Origin: Pseudomonas anuradhapurensis
GTDB lineage: Bacteria > Pseudomonadota > Gammaproteobacteria > Pseudomonadales > Pseudomonadaceae
Direction: 5' to 3'
Assembly (NCBI RefSeq): GCF_014269225.2
Contig: NZ_CP077097.1
Location: 626,001 to 690,000 of the forward strand
Length of the DNA stretch: 64,000 nucleotides
The notes under the pieces are model-generated. The model saw only the letters and a list, made by a program, of their open reading frames with translations. It was not told where the DNA came from and did no database searches. Every line of letters begins with the position of its first letter. The first letter of the stretch is position 1. Made by a program: the position numbers and the translations under genes. Positions 55,038 to 63,971 of the stretch are shown one piece after another.

Positions 55038-55448
55038 TCAGTGACAGCAGCCGCCCGCAGCGCCATTTGCCAGGTCCTTGAGGATCGGGCAATCCGGGCG
55101 GTCGTCCCCCTGGCAGTGGGAAACCAGCTCCCCGAGGGTGTCGCGCAGGCTCACCAGTTCCTCGATGCGGCGGTTCAGCTCATCGATGTGCTGCAGGGCC
55201 AGCGCCTTGACATCGGCGCTGGCACGCTGGCGGTCTTGCCACAAGGTCAGCAGCTTGCCAACTTCCTCAAGGGAGAAGCCCAGGTCGCGGGAGCGCTTGA
55301 TGAATGCCAGGCTGTGCAGGTCTTCGGCCTGGTACAGGCGGTAGCCGCTGTCGCTGCGTGTGGCGGGCTTGAGCAGGCCGATGGACTCGTAGTACCGGAT
55401 CATCTTGGTGCTGAGCCCGCTGCGGCGGGCGGCCTGGCCGATGTTCAT
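55038..55448 (-). CDS. cueR: Copper-responsive MerR-family regulator CueR
   Basis: A 136-residue CueR. The N-terminal winged helix begins [20 protein letters not shown]. The metal loop has Cys112 and Cys120 seven residues apart, and Ser77, the residue that favours +1 ions, is present. The C-terminus is Cys/His rich (C-C-H). Its ATG overlaps the copA stop (ATGA), so it is co-transcribed with copA and autoregulated through that promoter. Confidence 0.95.
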   Translation of the reverse strand: MNIGQAARRSGLSTKMIRYYESIGLLKPATRSDSGYRLYQAEDLHSLAFIKRSRDLGFSLEEVGKLLTLWQDRQRASADVKALALQHIDELNRRIEELVSLRDTLGELVSHCQGDDRPDCPILKDLANGAAGGCCH

Positions 55449-57844
55449 GGAGCCTCCTGGGTATCGCTGGTGGGTTTCCAGGCCTTGAGCCACAACGCGT
55501 TGCTCACCACGCTGACGCTGGACAGGGCCATGGCGGCGCCCGCCAGTACCGGGTTGAGGTAACCCAGCGCGGCCAGCGGGATGCCGATGAGGTTATAGAT
55601 GAACGCCCAGAACAGGTTCTGGCGGATCTTCGCGTAGGTCTTGCGGCAGATCTCCAACGCAGCCGGCACCAGGCGCGGGTCACCGCGCATCAAGGTGATG
55701 CCGGCGGCCTGCATGGCCACGTCGGTGCCGCCGCCCATGGCAATGCCGATATCGGCGGCGGCCAGCGCCGGCGCATCGTTGATGCCGTCGCCGACCATGG
55801 CGACCACGCCATCGCGCTTCAATGCGGCCACGGTTGCCGCCTTGTCGGCCGGCAGCACTTCGGCATGCACATCGTCGATGCCCAGCGCGTCAGCCACCAC
55901 CTTGGCGCTGCCGCGGTTGTCGCCGGTCAGCAGGTGGCTGCTGATGGCTTGTGCATGCAGGGCCTCGATCGCCTGCGCGGCGCCGGGCTTGAGGCTGTCA
56001 CCAAAGGCGAACAGGCCCAGCACACGGGGCTGCGTGCCGCGTTCGACCAACCACGACAGGGTGCGCCCTTCGGCTTCCCAGGCTTGGGCCAGGGCAGCCA
56101 GGTCTCCGGCTGGCAGGGCGCTTTCGTCGAGCAGGCGGCGGTTGCCAAGGGCCAGCTCGCGGCCTTCCACCCAGCCGGCGATGCCGCGCCCGGCCAGCGC
56201 CTGGCTGCCGGTGACGGCGGGGACATCCAGCCCTTGTTCGGCACAGGCAGCCAGCACCGCCTTGGCCAGCGGGTGTTCGCTGCCGCGCTGCAGGGCGCCA
56301 GCCAGGCGGTGCAGGTCGGCGCTGCTGCCTACCTGCGCCTGGCTGTGCACTACCCGCGGGCTGCCGGAGGTGAGGGTGCCGGTCTTGTCGAACACCACGC
56401 GGTTGACCGCATGCGCACGTTCCAGGGCTTCAGCGTCCTTGATCAGGATGCCGTGGCGGGCGGCGACCCCGGTGCCGGCCATGATCGCGGCGGGGGTGGC
56501 CAGGCCGAGTGCACAGGGGCAGGCGATGACCAGCACGGCAACGGCGTTGATCAACGCGATTTCCAGCGGCGCGCCGGCCAGCCACCAGCCGCCCAGGGTA
56601 ACCAGCGCCAGCACCAGCACGGCCGGGACGAACACCTGGCTGACCCGGTCGACCAGCTTCTGGATCGGGGCCTTGGCGGCCTGGGCGTCTTCGACCAGGC
56701 GGATGATGCGTGCCAGCACGGTTTCGGTGCCCAGCGCCTGGGTGCGTATCAGCAGCCGGCCTTCGCCATTGATGGCGCCGCCGGTGACGTTGTCGCCAGG
56801 TTGCTTGGGCACCGGCAGGCTTTCGCCACTGATGAGCGCTTCATCGGCATGGCTGTTGCCGTCCTCGACCTTGCCATCGACCGGAAAGCGCTCGCCAGGC
56901 TTGACCAGCACCAGGTCGCCGAGGCGCAGCTGGGCGATGGCAACGTCTTCTTCGCGGCCATCGACGACGCGCACGGCCCGTTCCGGGCGCAGGGCTTCGA
57001 GGGCGCGGATGGCGCTGGCGGTCTGGCGTTTGGCGCGGCTTTCCAGGTACTTGCCCAGCAGCACCAGGGCAATCACCACGGCCGAGGCTTCGAAATACAA
57101 GTGTGGCGCCATGCCCGCCGAAGCCTGCGCCCATTGGTACAGGCTCAGGCCGTAACCGGCGCTGGTACCCAGGGCCACCAGCAGGTCCATGTTGCCGGCG
57201 CCGGCGCGCACGGCCTTCCAGGCCGCCACGTAGAAGCGGGCCCCGAGCACGAACTGCACTGGCGTGGCGAGCACGAACTGCACCCAGGCGGGCAACATCC
57301 AGTGCACACCAAACGGTTGTAGCAGCATGGGCAACACCAGCGGCAAGGCCAGCACCAGGGCCGCGCCGACGGCCAGGCGTTCGTGGCGCAGGCGCCGCTG
57401 GGCGGCAGCTTGGTCGTCCCGGGCCGTTTGCGGCAGGCTGGCGCTGTAGCCGGCCTTTTGCACCGCGTCGATCAGCAGGTTGTCGTCGACGGTCGGCAGC
57501 ACTGCGAGGTGTGCCCGTTCGCTTGCCAGGTTGACACTCACCTGCTCCACACCGGGCAGCTTGGCAAGGGCACGCTCCACGCGCCCGACGCAGCTGGCGC
57601 AGGTCATGCCGCCGATCTGCAGCTCGACGGTGCGGGTGGGCACGCTGTAGCCGGCTTCGCGTACGGCATCGACCAGCGCAGGCAGGCTGTTGGCCGGGGC
57701 CTGGATCCGGGCCTGTTCGGTGGCGAGGTTGACACTGACCTGCTCGGCGCCGGTGACCTTGCGCAGGGCGCGTTCGACCCGGCCGGCACAGCTGGCGCAG
57801 GTCATGCCGGCGATCGGCAGGTCATAAGTGGTAGATGCGGGCAT
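55445..57844 (-). CDS. copA: Copper(I)-exporting P-type ATPase CopA
   Basis: A 799-residue P1B ATPase with two N-terminal heavy-metal domains (G-M-T-C16-A-S-C19 and G-M-T-C-A-S-C near 80), eight membrane segments, the ion-site [10 protein letters not shown], the phosphorylation motif D-K-T-G-T-L-T and the hinge [10 protein letters not shown]. It pumps Cu(I) from the cytoplasm to the periplasm. Its promoter (57871-57901) has the 19-bp spacer and dyad of CueR targets. Confidence 0.97.
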   Translation of the reverse strand: MPASTTYDLPIAGMTCASCAGRVERALRKVTGAEQVSVNLATEQARIQAPANSLPALVDAVREAGYSVPTRTVELQIGGMTCASCVGRVERALAKLPGVEQVSVNLASERAHLAVLPTVDDNLLIDAVQKAGYSASLPQTARDDQAAAQRRLRHERLAVGAALVLALPLVLPMLLQPFGVHWMLPAWVQFVLATPVQFVLGARFYVAAWKAVRAGAGNMDLLVALGTSAGYGLSLYQWAQASAGMAPHLYFEASAVVIALVLLGKYLESRAKRQTASAIRALEALRPERAVRVVDGREEDVAIAQLRLGDLVLVKPGERFPVDGKVEDGNSHADEALISGESLPVPKQPGDNVTGGAINGEGRLLIRTQALGTETVLARIIRLVEDAQAAKAPIQKLVDRVSQVFVPAVLVLALVTLGGWWLAGAPLEIALINAVAVLVIACPCALGLATPAAIMAGTGVAARHGILIKDAEALERAHAVNRVVFDKTGTLTSGSPRVVHSQAQVGSSADLHRLAGALQRGSEHPLAKAVLAACAEQGLDVPAVTGSQALAGRGIAGWVEGRELALGNRRLLDESALPAGDLAALAQAWEAEGRTLSWLVERGTQPRVLGLFAFGDSLKPGAAQAIEALHAQAISSHLLTGDNRGSAKVVADALGIDDVHAEVLPADKAATVAALKRDGVVAMVGDGINDAPALAAADIGIAMGGGTDVAMQAAGITLMRGDPRLVPAALEICRKTYAKIRQNLFWAFIYNLIGIPLAALGYLNPVLAGAAMALSSVSVVSNALWLKAWKPTSDTQEAP

Positions 57845-57870
57845 GGGCTCTCCTCCTTGGGCATGCCGCC

Positions 57871-57901
57871 AGCATCAACCTTGCCACGCGGGTAAGGTCA
57901 A
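57871..57901 (-). promoter_or_regulatory. CueR-controlled promoter of copA-cueR
   Basis: On the minus strand, TTGACC (-35, 57896-57901) and GATGCT (-10, 57871-57876) are separated by 19 bp, the long spacer typical of MerR-family activation. Between them lies the dyad ACCTTACC-N5-GGCAAGGT (57878-57898), seven of eight base pairs matching. The -35 overlaps the stop codon of the gene at 57898-58284. CueR would over- or under-twist this site on copper binding. Confidence 0.88.
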
Positions 57902-58284
57902 TAGCCCAGGCCGGCTCGTTGCAACTCCAGCCCATGTTGCCCCATGGCGATGCGGTATTTGTTGATCTGGCCCGCCTGCAGGTTCAATCGTGTGCTGCGT
58001 TGGTCCTCGATGCCTGGCGCGCAGCCCGGCATTTGCCCGGGCAACATGCGCAGGCGCACATCCACGGGGCCTGCTGGCAGGTTGAACGAGGTGGACTGCT
58101 CCTGGAATACGCGCCCGGAGAGCTGGTCGTTGAGGTAGATGCCGATTTCACAACTGGTGGCCACTTCCAGGCGCTCGCGGGAAATGATCAGTACGCTGTA
58201 GTCCGAGTTGCCCTCGGCGCTGGCCGGTGGCACCGCAGCCAGCGTGCTCAATAGCCCGACGGCGCCCAATACTGCCCTGAACAT
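57898..58284 (-). CDS. Exported protein of unknown function between copA and copZ
   Basis: A 128-residue protein with a signal peptide (about 1-23, cleavage after A-S-A). The mature part has two to three cysteines and a C-terminal Q-I-N-K-Y-R-I-A-M segment. I recognise no named family. It is read on the minus strand toward copA, whose -35 overlaps its stop, and its start lies about 90 bp from the divergent copZ promoter. Location alone suggests a periplasmic copper or envelope role; that is inference. The ATG at 58282-58284 is chosen because it starts the signal peptide. Confidence 0.75.
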   Translation of the reverse strand: MFRAVLGAVGLLSTLAAVPPASAEGNSDYSVLIISRERLEVATSCEIGIYLNDQLSGRVFQEQSTSFNLPAGPVDVRLRMLPGQMPGCAPGIEDQRSTRLNLQAGQINKYRIAMGQHGLELQRAGLGY

Positions 58285-58370
58285 GAAGAATCTCCTGCTT
58301 GCCTGATCGTCAAAGGCGCAGCTTGGCCGACGCGCGCGCGGATTTCCACCCCGGCAGTTGTTGGCAAGAC

Positions 58371-58401
58371 TTGACCTTGACCCGGTGGCAAGCTTGAGAC
58401 T
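58371..58401 (+). promoter_or_regulatory. CueR-type promoter of copZ
   Basis: TTGACC (-35, 58371-58376) and GAGACT (-10, 58396-58401) are separated by 19 bp. The dyad between them, ACCTTG...GGCAAGCT (58374-58394), resembles the copA operator in the same register. AAGGAGGT follows at 58413-58420, a few bases before the copZ ATG. copZ is therefore predicted to be a CueR target. Confidence 0.82.
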
Positions 58402-58424
58402 GGCCAAAACTGAAGGAGGTAACC

Positions 58425-58622
58425 ATGCAAGTGTTCAATGTACAAGGCATGACCTGTGGCCACTGTGTGAAGGCCGTGATCCAGGCGGTGCAGGCGCAGG
58501 ATGCTGCGGCCAAGGTGGAAGTCGACCTGGCGGCCAGGCAGGTACGGGTGCACAGCGAGCTGGCGCAGGAGCAGATCCTCAACGCCATTCGGGAAGAAGG
58601 CTATCAAGCCGAAGTGGCATGA
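58425..58622 (+). CDS. copZ: Copper chaperone CopZ
   Basis: A 65-residue single heavy-metal domain protein with G-M-T-C11-G-H-C14 as the Cu(I) site. It ferries Cu(I) in the cytoplasm to CopA. An ideal ribosome site and a CueR-type promoter precede it. A REP remnant follows the stop. Confidence 0.94.
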   Translation: MQVFNVQGMTCGHCVKAVIQAVQAQDAAAKVEVDLAARQVRVHSELAQEQILNAIREEGYQAEVA

Positions 58623-58624
58623 CC

Positions 58625-58648
58625 GGCCAAGGCCGCTCCTCCACGGGC
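58625..58648. repeat. Partial type-A REP
   Basis: The stretch CCAAGGCCGCTCCTCCACGG resembles half of a type-A REP (CACAAGGCCGCTCCTACAGG) with substitutions and no partner. It lies just after copZ. Confidence 0.5.
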
Positions 58649-58744
58649 CGCGGCGAACAGGCAAGATTGTTGCAAATGTTTTCGTACTGATGGGGTGCAT
58701 AGCAGGTAGAATCAAATACTTGCTTAGCCTGCTATGGATTCCTG

Positions 58745-59926
58745 ATGAACCTGCGAATGGTGCTCATCCTGGGCGCACTCAGTGCGTTCGGGCCCTTGGC
58801 GATCGACTTCTACCTGCCAGCCTTCCCGGCCATGGCGCAGGCGTTCGCCACCGATGAAAAACACGTCCAGATCACCTTGGCGGCCTATTTCCTCGGTTTG
58901 TCCATCGGCCAACTGGCCTATGGCCCGGTGGCTGACCGCTTTGGTCGACGCAAACCGCTGATGTTCGGCGTGACCCTGTTCACCCTGGCGTCGCTGGCCT
59001 GTGCCTATGCTCCCAACCTCGACACCCTGGTGCTGGCGCGGTTTGTCCAGGCATTGGGCGGTTGCGCCGGTATGGTGCTGTCGCGCGCCATCGTCAGCGA
59101 CAAGTGCGACCCGGTGGCCTCGGCCAAGGTGTTTTCGCAATTGATGCTGGTCATGGGCCTGGCGCCGATCCTGGCGCCGATGCTCGGTGGGGTACTGGTG
59201 AACCTGGCCGGCTGGCAATCGATCTTCCTCGCCCTGAGCCTGTTCAGTGCCGGTTGCCTGCTGGCAATCAGCCTCGGCCTGCCGGAAAGCCTGCCTGCGC
59301 ACATGCCGCGCCAGCCGTTGTCTGGCGCCTTGCGCCAATACCTGCGGCTGTTCGCTGACCGGGTGTTCCTCGGCCATGCCTTGACCGGCGGCATCGCGAT
59401 TGCCGGGATGTTCGCCTACATTGCCGGCTCACCGTTCGTCTTCATCAAGCTCTACGGTGTGCCGGCCGAGCATTACGGCTGGTTGTTCGGCACCAATGCT
59501 GCCGGTTTCATCCTCGTGGCGCAGGTGAATGCCCGTTTGCTGGCCAAGCGTGGCCCGGCATTCCTGCTGGCCCGGGCGGTTTGGCTATACCTGGCTGCCG
59601 GGCTGGTGCTGCTGGGCGTGGCGGCGCTGCGGCCGGCGCAGTTGTGGCCATTGTTGGTGCCATTGTTCGTGTGCATCGCCAGCCTCGGCTGCATCATCCC
59701 CAATGCTTCGGCTTGTGCCATGAGCGGGCAGGGTGCCCGGGCTGGCAGTGCCTCGGCGCTGATGGGCTGCCTGCAGTTCAGTGTCGCTGCCGGCGCGGCG
59801 GCGCTGGTCGGGCTGCTGCATGACGGCAGTGCGATACCGATGGCGCTGGTAATCAGTTTGTGCGGCGCGCTGGTCGTCAGTGTCGCGCTGCTGACCCGGC
59901 GCTTGCAGGCCAGGGCTCGCGCATAA
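58745..59926 (+). CDS. Bcr/CflA family MFS drug efflux transporter
   Basis: A 393-residue major facilitator with 12 membrane segments. Signatures of the Bcr/CflA group are F-G-P-L-A-I-D-F-Y-L-P-A-F-P at the N-terminus, motif A G-P-V-A-D-R-F-G-R-R-K-P and R-F-V-Q-A-L-G-G-C-A-G-M-V-L-S-R-A-I-V. Cargo is unknown (bicyclomycin, sulfonamide or others in relatives). Its last 50 bp overlap a small gene on the opposite strand. Confidence 0.92.
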   Translation: MNLRMVLILGALSAFGPLAIDFYLPAFPAMAQAFATDEKHVQITLAAYFLGLSIGQLAYGPVADRFGRRKPLMFGVTLFTLASLACAYAPNLDTLVLARFVQALGGCAGMVLSRAIVSDKCDPVASAKVFSQLMLVMGLAPILAPMLGGVLVNLAGWQSIFLALSLFSAGCLLAISLGLPESLPAHMPRQPLSGALRQYLRLFADRVFLGHALTGGIAIAGMFAYIAGSPFVFIKLYGVPAEHYGWLFGTNAAGFILVAQVNARLLAKRGPAFLLARAVWLYLAAGLVLLGVAALRPAQLWPLLVPLFVCIASLGCIIPNASACAMSGQGARAGSASALMGCLQFSVAAGAAALVGLLHDGSAIPMALVISLCGALVVSVALLTRRLQARARA

Positions 59927-60074
59927 GCGGGTGAGGTGCCTGCAGGCGGGTTTCCAGCGTGGCGACGAAGGCACGCGCTTCGGCCTCGCTGCGGAAACTG
60001 ACCACGTGTTGATCGAGTTGCACCTGCCACGGGCAGGCAGGGTTTCGGCTAGACGTGCTGACGACAATCTTCAT
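59877..60074 (-). CDS. Small hypothetical protein overlapping the bcr 3' end
   Basis: A 65-residue protein beginning M-K-I-V-V-S-T-S with the central W-Q-V-Q-L-D-Q-H-V-V-S-F-R-S-E-A-E-A-R-A-F-V-A-T-L-E, which looks like a short beta hairpin followed by a helix. Family not recognised with certainty. A purine-rich GGAGGTATG lies 5-13 bases before the ATG, a good ribosome site, which is the main support. It overlaps the convergent transporter gene by 50 bp. Confidence 0.6.
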   Translation of the reverse strand: MKIVVSTSSRNPACPWQVQLDQHVVSFRSEAEARAFVATLETRLQAPHPLMREPWPASAGSAARH

Positions 60075-60561
60075 CGCGGCATACCTCCACAGGGAAACAG
60101 CCGCTGTAGTGTAGCGCCGCCCCTCCTGCCTGCCATGGCCTGCAACAGCGTCCTGACTGACGGTCGAGCAGGCTGGTTCGCCAGTCCTTCTGCACCCCAG
60201 GGCGCAACGCCCATGAGCGCGTGGAACCTTCGCTTTGGTCTGCGTTATTTGTGGAAGGCAACTGTCGGGCACATCCGAAGTTGTGCCTGGTGTTTCTACC
60301 GTGCTACGTCGCGGCCCAGCAGGCTGTGCGCCCCGGCTGCTTCAGCGCGCGGCTTGGGGTGGGTTTGCAGGTTTGTTCCCGGTTCACCATGGGTACACCT
60401 ACCCAGTTGTTTCCGCGCGGAGGTGCCGCCGCGCTAGGGCTGCCTGAGTGGCGTTTTTTGCGGCTTATACTGGCGAGCCAGGCCAGTGCCAGCGAGAGGT
60501 GCTTCCCTGCCAGGGTTGGCCATCGCATCCACACAGTGAACTTGCAGGGAGTTACAGGGAC
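60075..60561 (+). other. 487-bp gap with a possible small ORF or small RNA
   Basis: No ordinary gene is visible. An open frame of 74 codons (60213-60437) begins M-S-A-W-N-L-R-F-G-L-R-Y-L-W-K-A and is unusually rich in Trp, Arg and Cys. Inside it lies a 7-bp hairpin (GGGCACA, 60267-60273, and TGTGCCT, 60282-60288). A -10-like TATACT sits at 60466-60471 and GGGA precedes the ArsR start. It could be a leader peptide, a dual-function small RNA, or nothing. Confidence 0.4.
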
Positions 60562-61275
60562 ATGAACGCAGCCAGCAGTATCAGCCAGATCGCCAGCCTG
60601 ATGGCCGACCCCAAGCGCAGTGCCATGTTGTGGGCATTGATCGATGGCACACCACGCTTGGCCAAAGAGCTTGCGGTGATGACCGGCCTGACCTCGTCAT
60701 CGGCCTGCGCTCACCTTTCCTTGTTGTCGTCTGCCGGCTTGCTCCGGCATGAAGCGCGCGGGCGCAAGCGCTATTTCTGCCTGGCGACTCCGCAGGTCGG
60801 GGCCGCAGTGGAGGCGCTGGCCAGTGTCCAGCTGGAAAGCGCCAAGGGGACGCAGGCCAAGGCATCGGTGGCACCCTTGCCCATGTCGGTACGCCGGGCG
60901 CGCCGCTGTGGTGATCATCTGGGCGGGGAGCTGGCCAGTGAGCTGTATCACCGCCTGGTGGTCGCCGGCTGGCTGGAGGGCAGTGGTCGGCAGCTGATGG
61001 TCAGTGATGAAGGGCGGGCGCAGTTGGCGCTGGTCGGGGTCTACATAGATGCGCTGGCGCCTCACCAGCAACGTGGCTGTGTGATCTGCCACTGCACCGA
61101 GCGCAACGACCAGGGGCCGCATCTGGGCGGCGTGCTGGGGCAGGCCTTGTTCAGGTTGTTCCTTCAATCTGGCTGGATGCGCGAGGCCGAGGATACGCGA
61201 GCCTTGCATATCTCGGCGTTGGGCATCCAGCAGATCAATCGCATTGCCCGCGTGGCGACGTTGCAGGTCGGCTGA
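60562..61275 (+). CDS. ArsR-family winged-helix regulator
   Basis: A 237-residue regulator with an N-terminal ArsR-type winged helix (about 5-85, I-A-S-L-M-A-D-P-K-R-S-A-M-L-W-A-L-I-D-G...E-L-A-V-M-T-G-L-T-S-S-S-A-C-A-H-L-S-L-L). The C-terminal extension holds C-V-I-C-H-C-T-E and P-H-L-G-G-V-L-G, as in the long ArsR subgroup whose ligands are unknown. The first ArsR helix lacks the classic metal site. GGGA precedes the ATG. No obvious target gene is adjacent. Confidence 0.85.
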   Translation: MNAASSISQIASLMADPKRSAMLWALIDGTPRLAKELAVMTGLTSSSACAHLSLLSSAGLLRHEARGRKRYFCLATPQVGAAVEALASVQLESAKGTQAKASVAPLPMSVRRARRCGDHLGGELASELYHRLVVAGWLEGSGRQLMVSDEGRAQLALVGVYIDALAPHQQRGCVICHCTERNDQGPHLGGVLGQALFRLFLQSGWMREAEDTRALHISALGIQQINRIARVATLQVG

Positions 61276-61294
61276 CCGCAACACCGTCCTTCAT

Positions 61295-62248
<954 letters not shown>

Positions 62249-62328
62249 TCATCTCGATCAGGTACGGTTGCTGCCATTCTACAGGGCCTGGCTGGGCAAT
62301 GCGCCCGGCCAGGCTGCAACCCGCTGAA

Positions 62329-63015
62329 TCACCAGACCAGGGGTTCGCCCTTGTAGTTGATGAAACGCAGGCCGCCGTGGCCGCTTTGCGCCTTGATCTG
62401 TTCGAGCATGCCGCGGGTACTGGTCAGCACGTCAATCTCGGCGTTCTCGCCGCCCATGTCGGTCTTTACCCAGCCTGGGTGCATGGCCAGCACACACAGG
62501 TCGGGACGTTGCTGCTCGACGACGAAGCTGTTGATCATCGAGTTGAGTGCTGCCTTGCTGGCCTTGTACAGGCAGATCTCGCCACCGTCGGGGATGGTCA
62601 CGCTGCCCAGGATCGAGCTCATGAAGGCCAGCACACCGCTACCTTCACGGACCTGGCCGACCAGGCGGCGGGCCACGCGGATCGGTGCCACGGCGTTGGT
62701 CATGAACAGCTCACCGATGTCCCTGTTCTGCACGGCTTCCAGGTCTTGGGGCAGGGGCCCCATGATGCCGGCGTTGACGAAGACCAGGTCGAACACCTGG
62801 CCTTGCAGGCGCTGCTTGAGGCCATCCAGCTGGGCCGTGTCGTTCATTTCCAACTGCTCGATACGCACGCCGGGCACATCGGCCAGCGCCCCGGGCTGCT
62901 GCGGGTTGCGCACGGTGGCGGTAATGTTCCAGCCGTCCTCATGCAGGCGTTGCACCAGGCCAAGGCCCAATCCGCGCGAGGCGCCGATGATGAGGGCCGA
63001 TCTTGAAGAAGCCAT
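62329..63015 (-). CDS. Short-chain dehydrogenase/reductase
   Basis: A 228-residue classical SDR. The nucleotide-binding motif is I-I-G-A-S-R-G-L-G-L-G, with an Arg after the second strand suggesting NADP(H). N-A-G-I-M-G and the catalytic Y-K-A-S-K preceded by a Ser-containing S-I-L-G-S-V strand are present. The substrate is unknown. It has a long upstream gap with DnaA-box-like sequences. Confidence 0.88.
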   Translation of the reverse strand: MASSRSALIIGASRGLGLGLVQRLHEDGWNITATVRNPQQPGALADVPGVRIEQLEMNDTAQLDGLKQRLQGQVFDLVFVNAGIMGPLPQDLEAVQNRDIGELFMTNAVAPIRVARRLVGQVREGSGVLAFMSSILGSVTIPDGGEICLYKASKAALNSMINSFVVEQQRPDLCVLAMHPGWVKTDMGGENAEIDVLTSTRGMLEQIKAQSGHGGLRFINYKGEPLVW

Positions 63016-63377
63016 AGGATCATTCCTTTATCGGTGTATGAAAGGTAATGAGCATACGTCACCGTGGGCACCGGTGCCCGTTCTCTGAGTGGATAAAAAT
63101 TGACCAGTTACCCACGGTCCTGCGTGGCCGGGCGCCTGGCCTGTTGGCGCACGGGTTATCCACAAGCTGTTCCACAGTTATTGTGTGCAAGTTCAGAGGG
63201 AAGGTGGGTGGTTTGGCCGTTGCATTGGGGATAACTCGTGAGGTTTCAGCTGTTCGAAGCTATCCCAATGTTCTGGTTAAAAAATGACCATGGCTCTGTA
63301 GGCCTTGAAAACATTGGCCTGCAAGCGAGTGCCCCAAGCTTATCCACAGGCCGGCCCACAGTTGTTGTGGGCAATGT
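63016..63377. other. 362-bp gap with a cluster of DnaA-box-like nonamers
   Basis: No gene is visible. Perfect TTATCCACA occurs at 63156-63164 and 63340-63348 (plus strand). Single-mismatch boxes are TTATCCACT at 63088-63096 (minus) and TTATCCCCA at 63226-63234 (minus). A weaker TTACCCACG is at 63108-63116. The two perfect boxes each head a 41-42 bp repeated module that continues with CCACAGTT(A/G)TTGTG(T/G)GCAA and ends GTTCAG. The region also serves as upstream DNA of the SDR gene. Confidence 0.6.
63156..63196 (+). repeat. Duplicated 41-42 bp module, copy 1 (perfect DnaA box)
   Basis: Copy 1 begins TTATCCACA, has a 7-base spacer, then CCACAGTTATTGTGTGCAA and GTTCAG. Copy 2 lies at 63340-63381 in the same orientation with the same spacer length. 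Each copy contains the inverted repeat CACA-N5-TGTG. Confidence 0.75.
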
Positions 63378-63381
63378 TCAG
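63340..63381 (+). repeat. Duplicated 41-42 bp module, copy 2 (perfect DnaA box)
   Basis: Copy 2 begins TTATCCACA, then a 7-base spacer, CCACAGTTGTTGTGGGCAA, T and GTTCAG. Its dyad CCCACA-GTTGT-TGTGGG is stronger than in copy 1. The end overlaps the yigZ stop codon (63378-63380). Confidence 0.75.
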
Positions 63382-63962
63382 CGCGCTTCGAGCAGAATAC
63401 GCCCCCGGCTCAGGTCGGCCAGTTGTTGCTGCAATGACGCCAGGTGGGCATCGCCGAGGGCAATCAGCAGATCAACACCATTGGCAGTGAACTGCTCGTC
63501 GAGCACCAACCCGTCAACCTCCGCCAGGCGCAACTTCACCAGCGCCAGTTCGCTGAAACCGCAGCTGCAGGTGAATTCGCTGCGTTGCACCAGCAGCCGC
63601 TTCGGGGCCTGTTGCAGGCACTTGTTGGCACCGCCGCCGTAGGCCCTGGCCAGGCCACCGGTGCCCAGCTGGATACCGCCGTACCAGCGGATCACCAGCA
63701 CCACCACCTGGTCGCAGTCCTGCGCTTCGATGGCTGCCAGGATCGGTCGCCCGGCGGTGCCCCCCGGTTCGCCGTCATCACTGCTGCGGTACTGGGCGCC
63801 AAGCTTCCAGGCCCAGCAGTTGTGGGTAGCGGCCAGGTCGCTGTGGCGTTCGATGAAGCTCATCGCTTCCGCGGCACTGCTGATGGGCCCGGCGAGGGTG
63901 ATGAAGCGGCTTTTGCGGATTTCCTCGCGGAATTCGCACAGGTCAAGCAGGGTAGAAGGCAT
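63378..63962 (-). CDS. yigZ: YigZ/IMPACT family protein
   Basis: A 194-residue protein of the UPF0029/IMPACT family. The N-terminal domain (about 15-120) has K-S-R-F-I-T, H-N-C-W-A-W, S-D-D-G-E-P-G-G-T-A-G-R-P-I and R-W-Y-G-G-I-Q-L-G-T-G-G-L; the C-terminal ferredoxin-like DUF1949 domain follows. Its cellular role is unclear, though the eukaryotic relative regulates translation under stress. The start is the ATG at 63960-63962. Confidence 0.92.
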   Translation of the reverse strand: MPSTLLDLCEFREEIRKSRFITLAGPISSAAEAMSFIERHSDLAATHNCWAWKLGAQYRSSDDGEPGGTAGRPILAAIEAQDCDQVVVLVIRWYGGIQLGTGGLARAYGGGANKCLQQAPKRLLVQRSEFTCSCGFSELALVKLRLAEVDGLVLDEQFTANGVDLLIALGDAHLASLQQQLADLSRGRILLEAR

Positions 63963-63971
63963 AAATGACGG

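Noticed and set aside
63016..63377. The DnaA-box cluster considered as the chromosomal origin oriC
   Set aside because: No dnaA, dnaN, gidA, rpmH or par genes are nearby and there is no clear AT-rich unwinding region, so this is not oriC.
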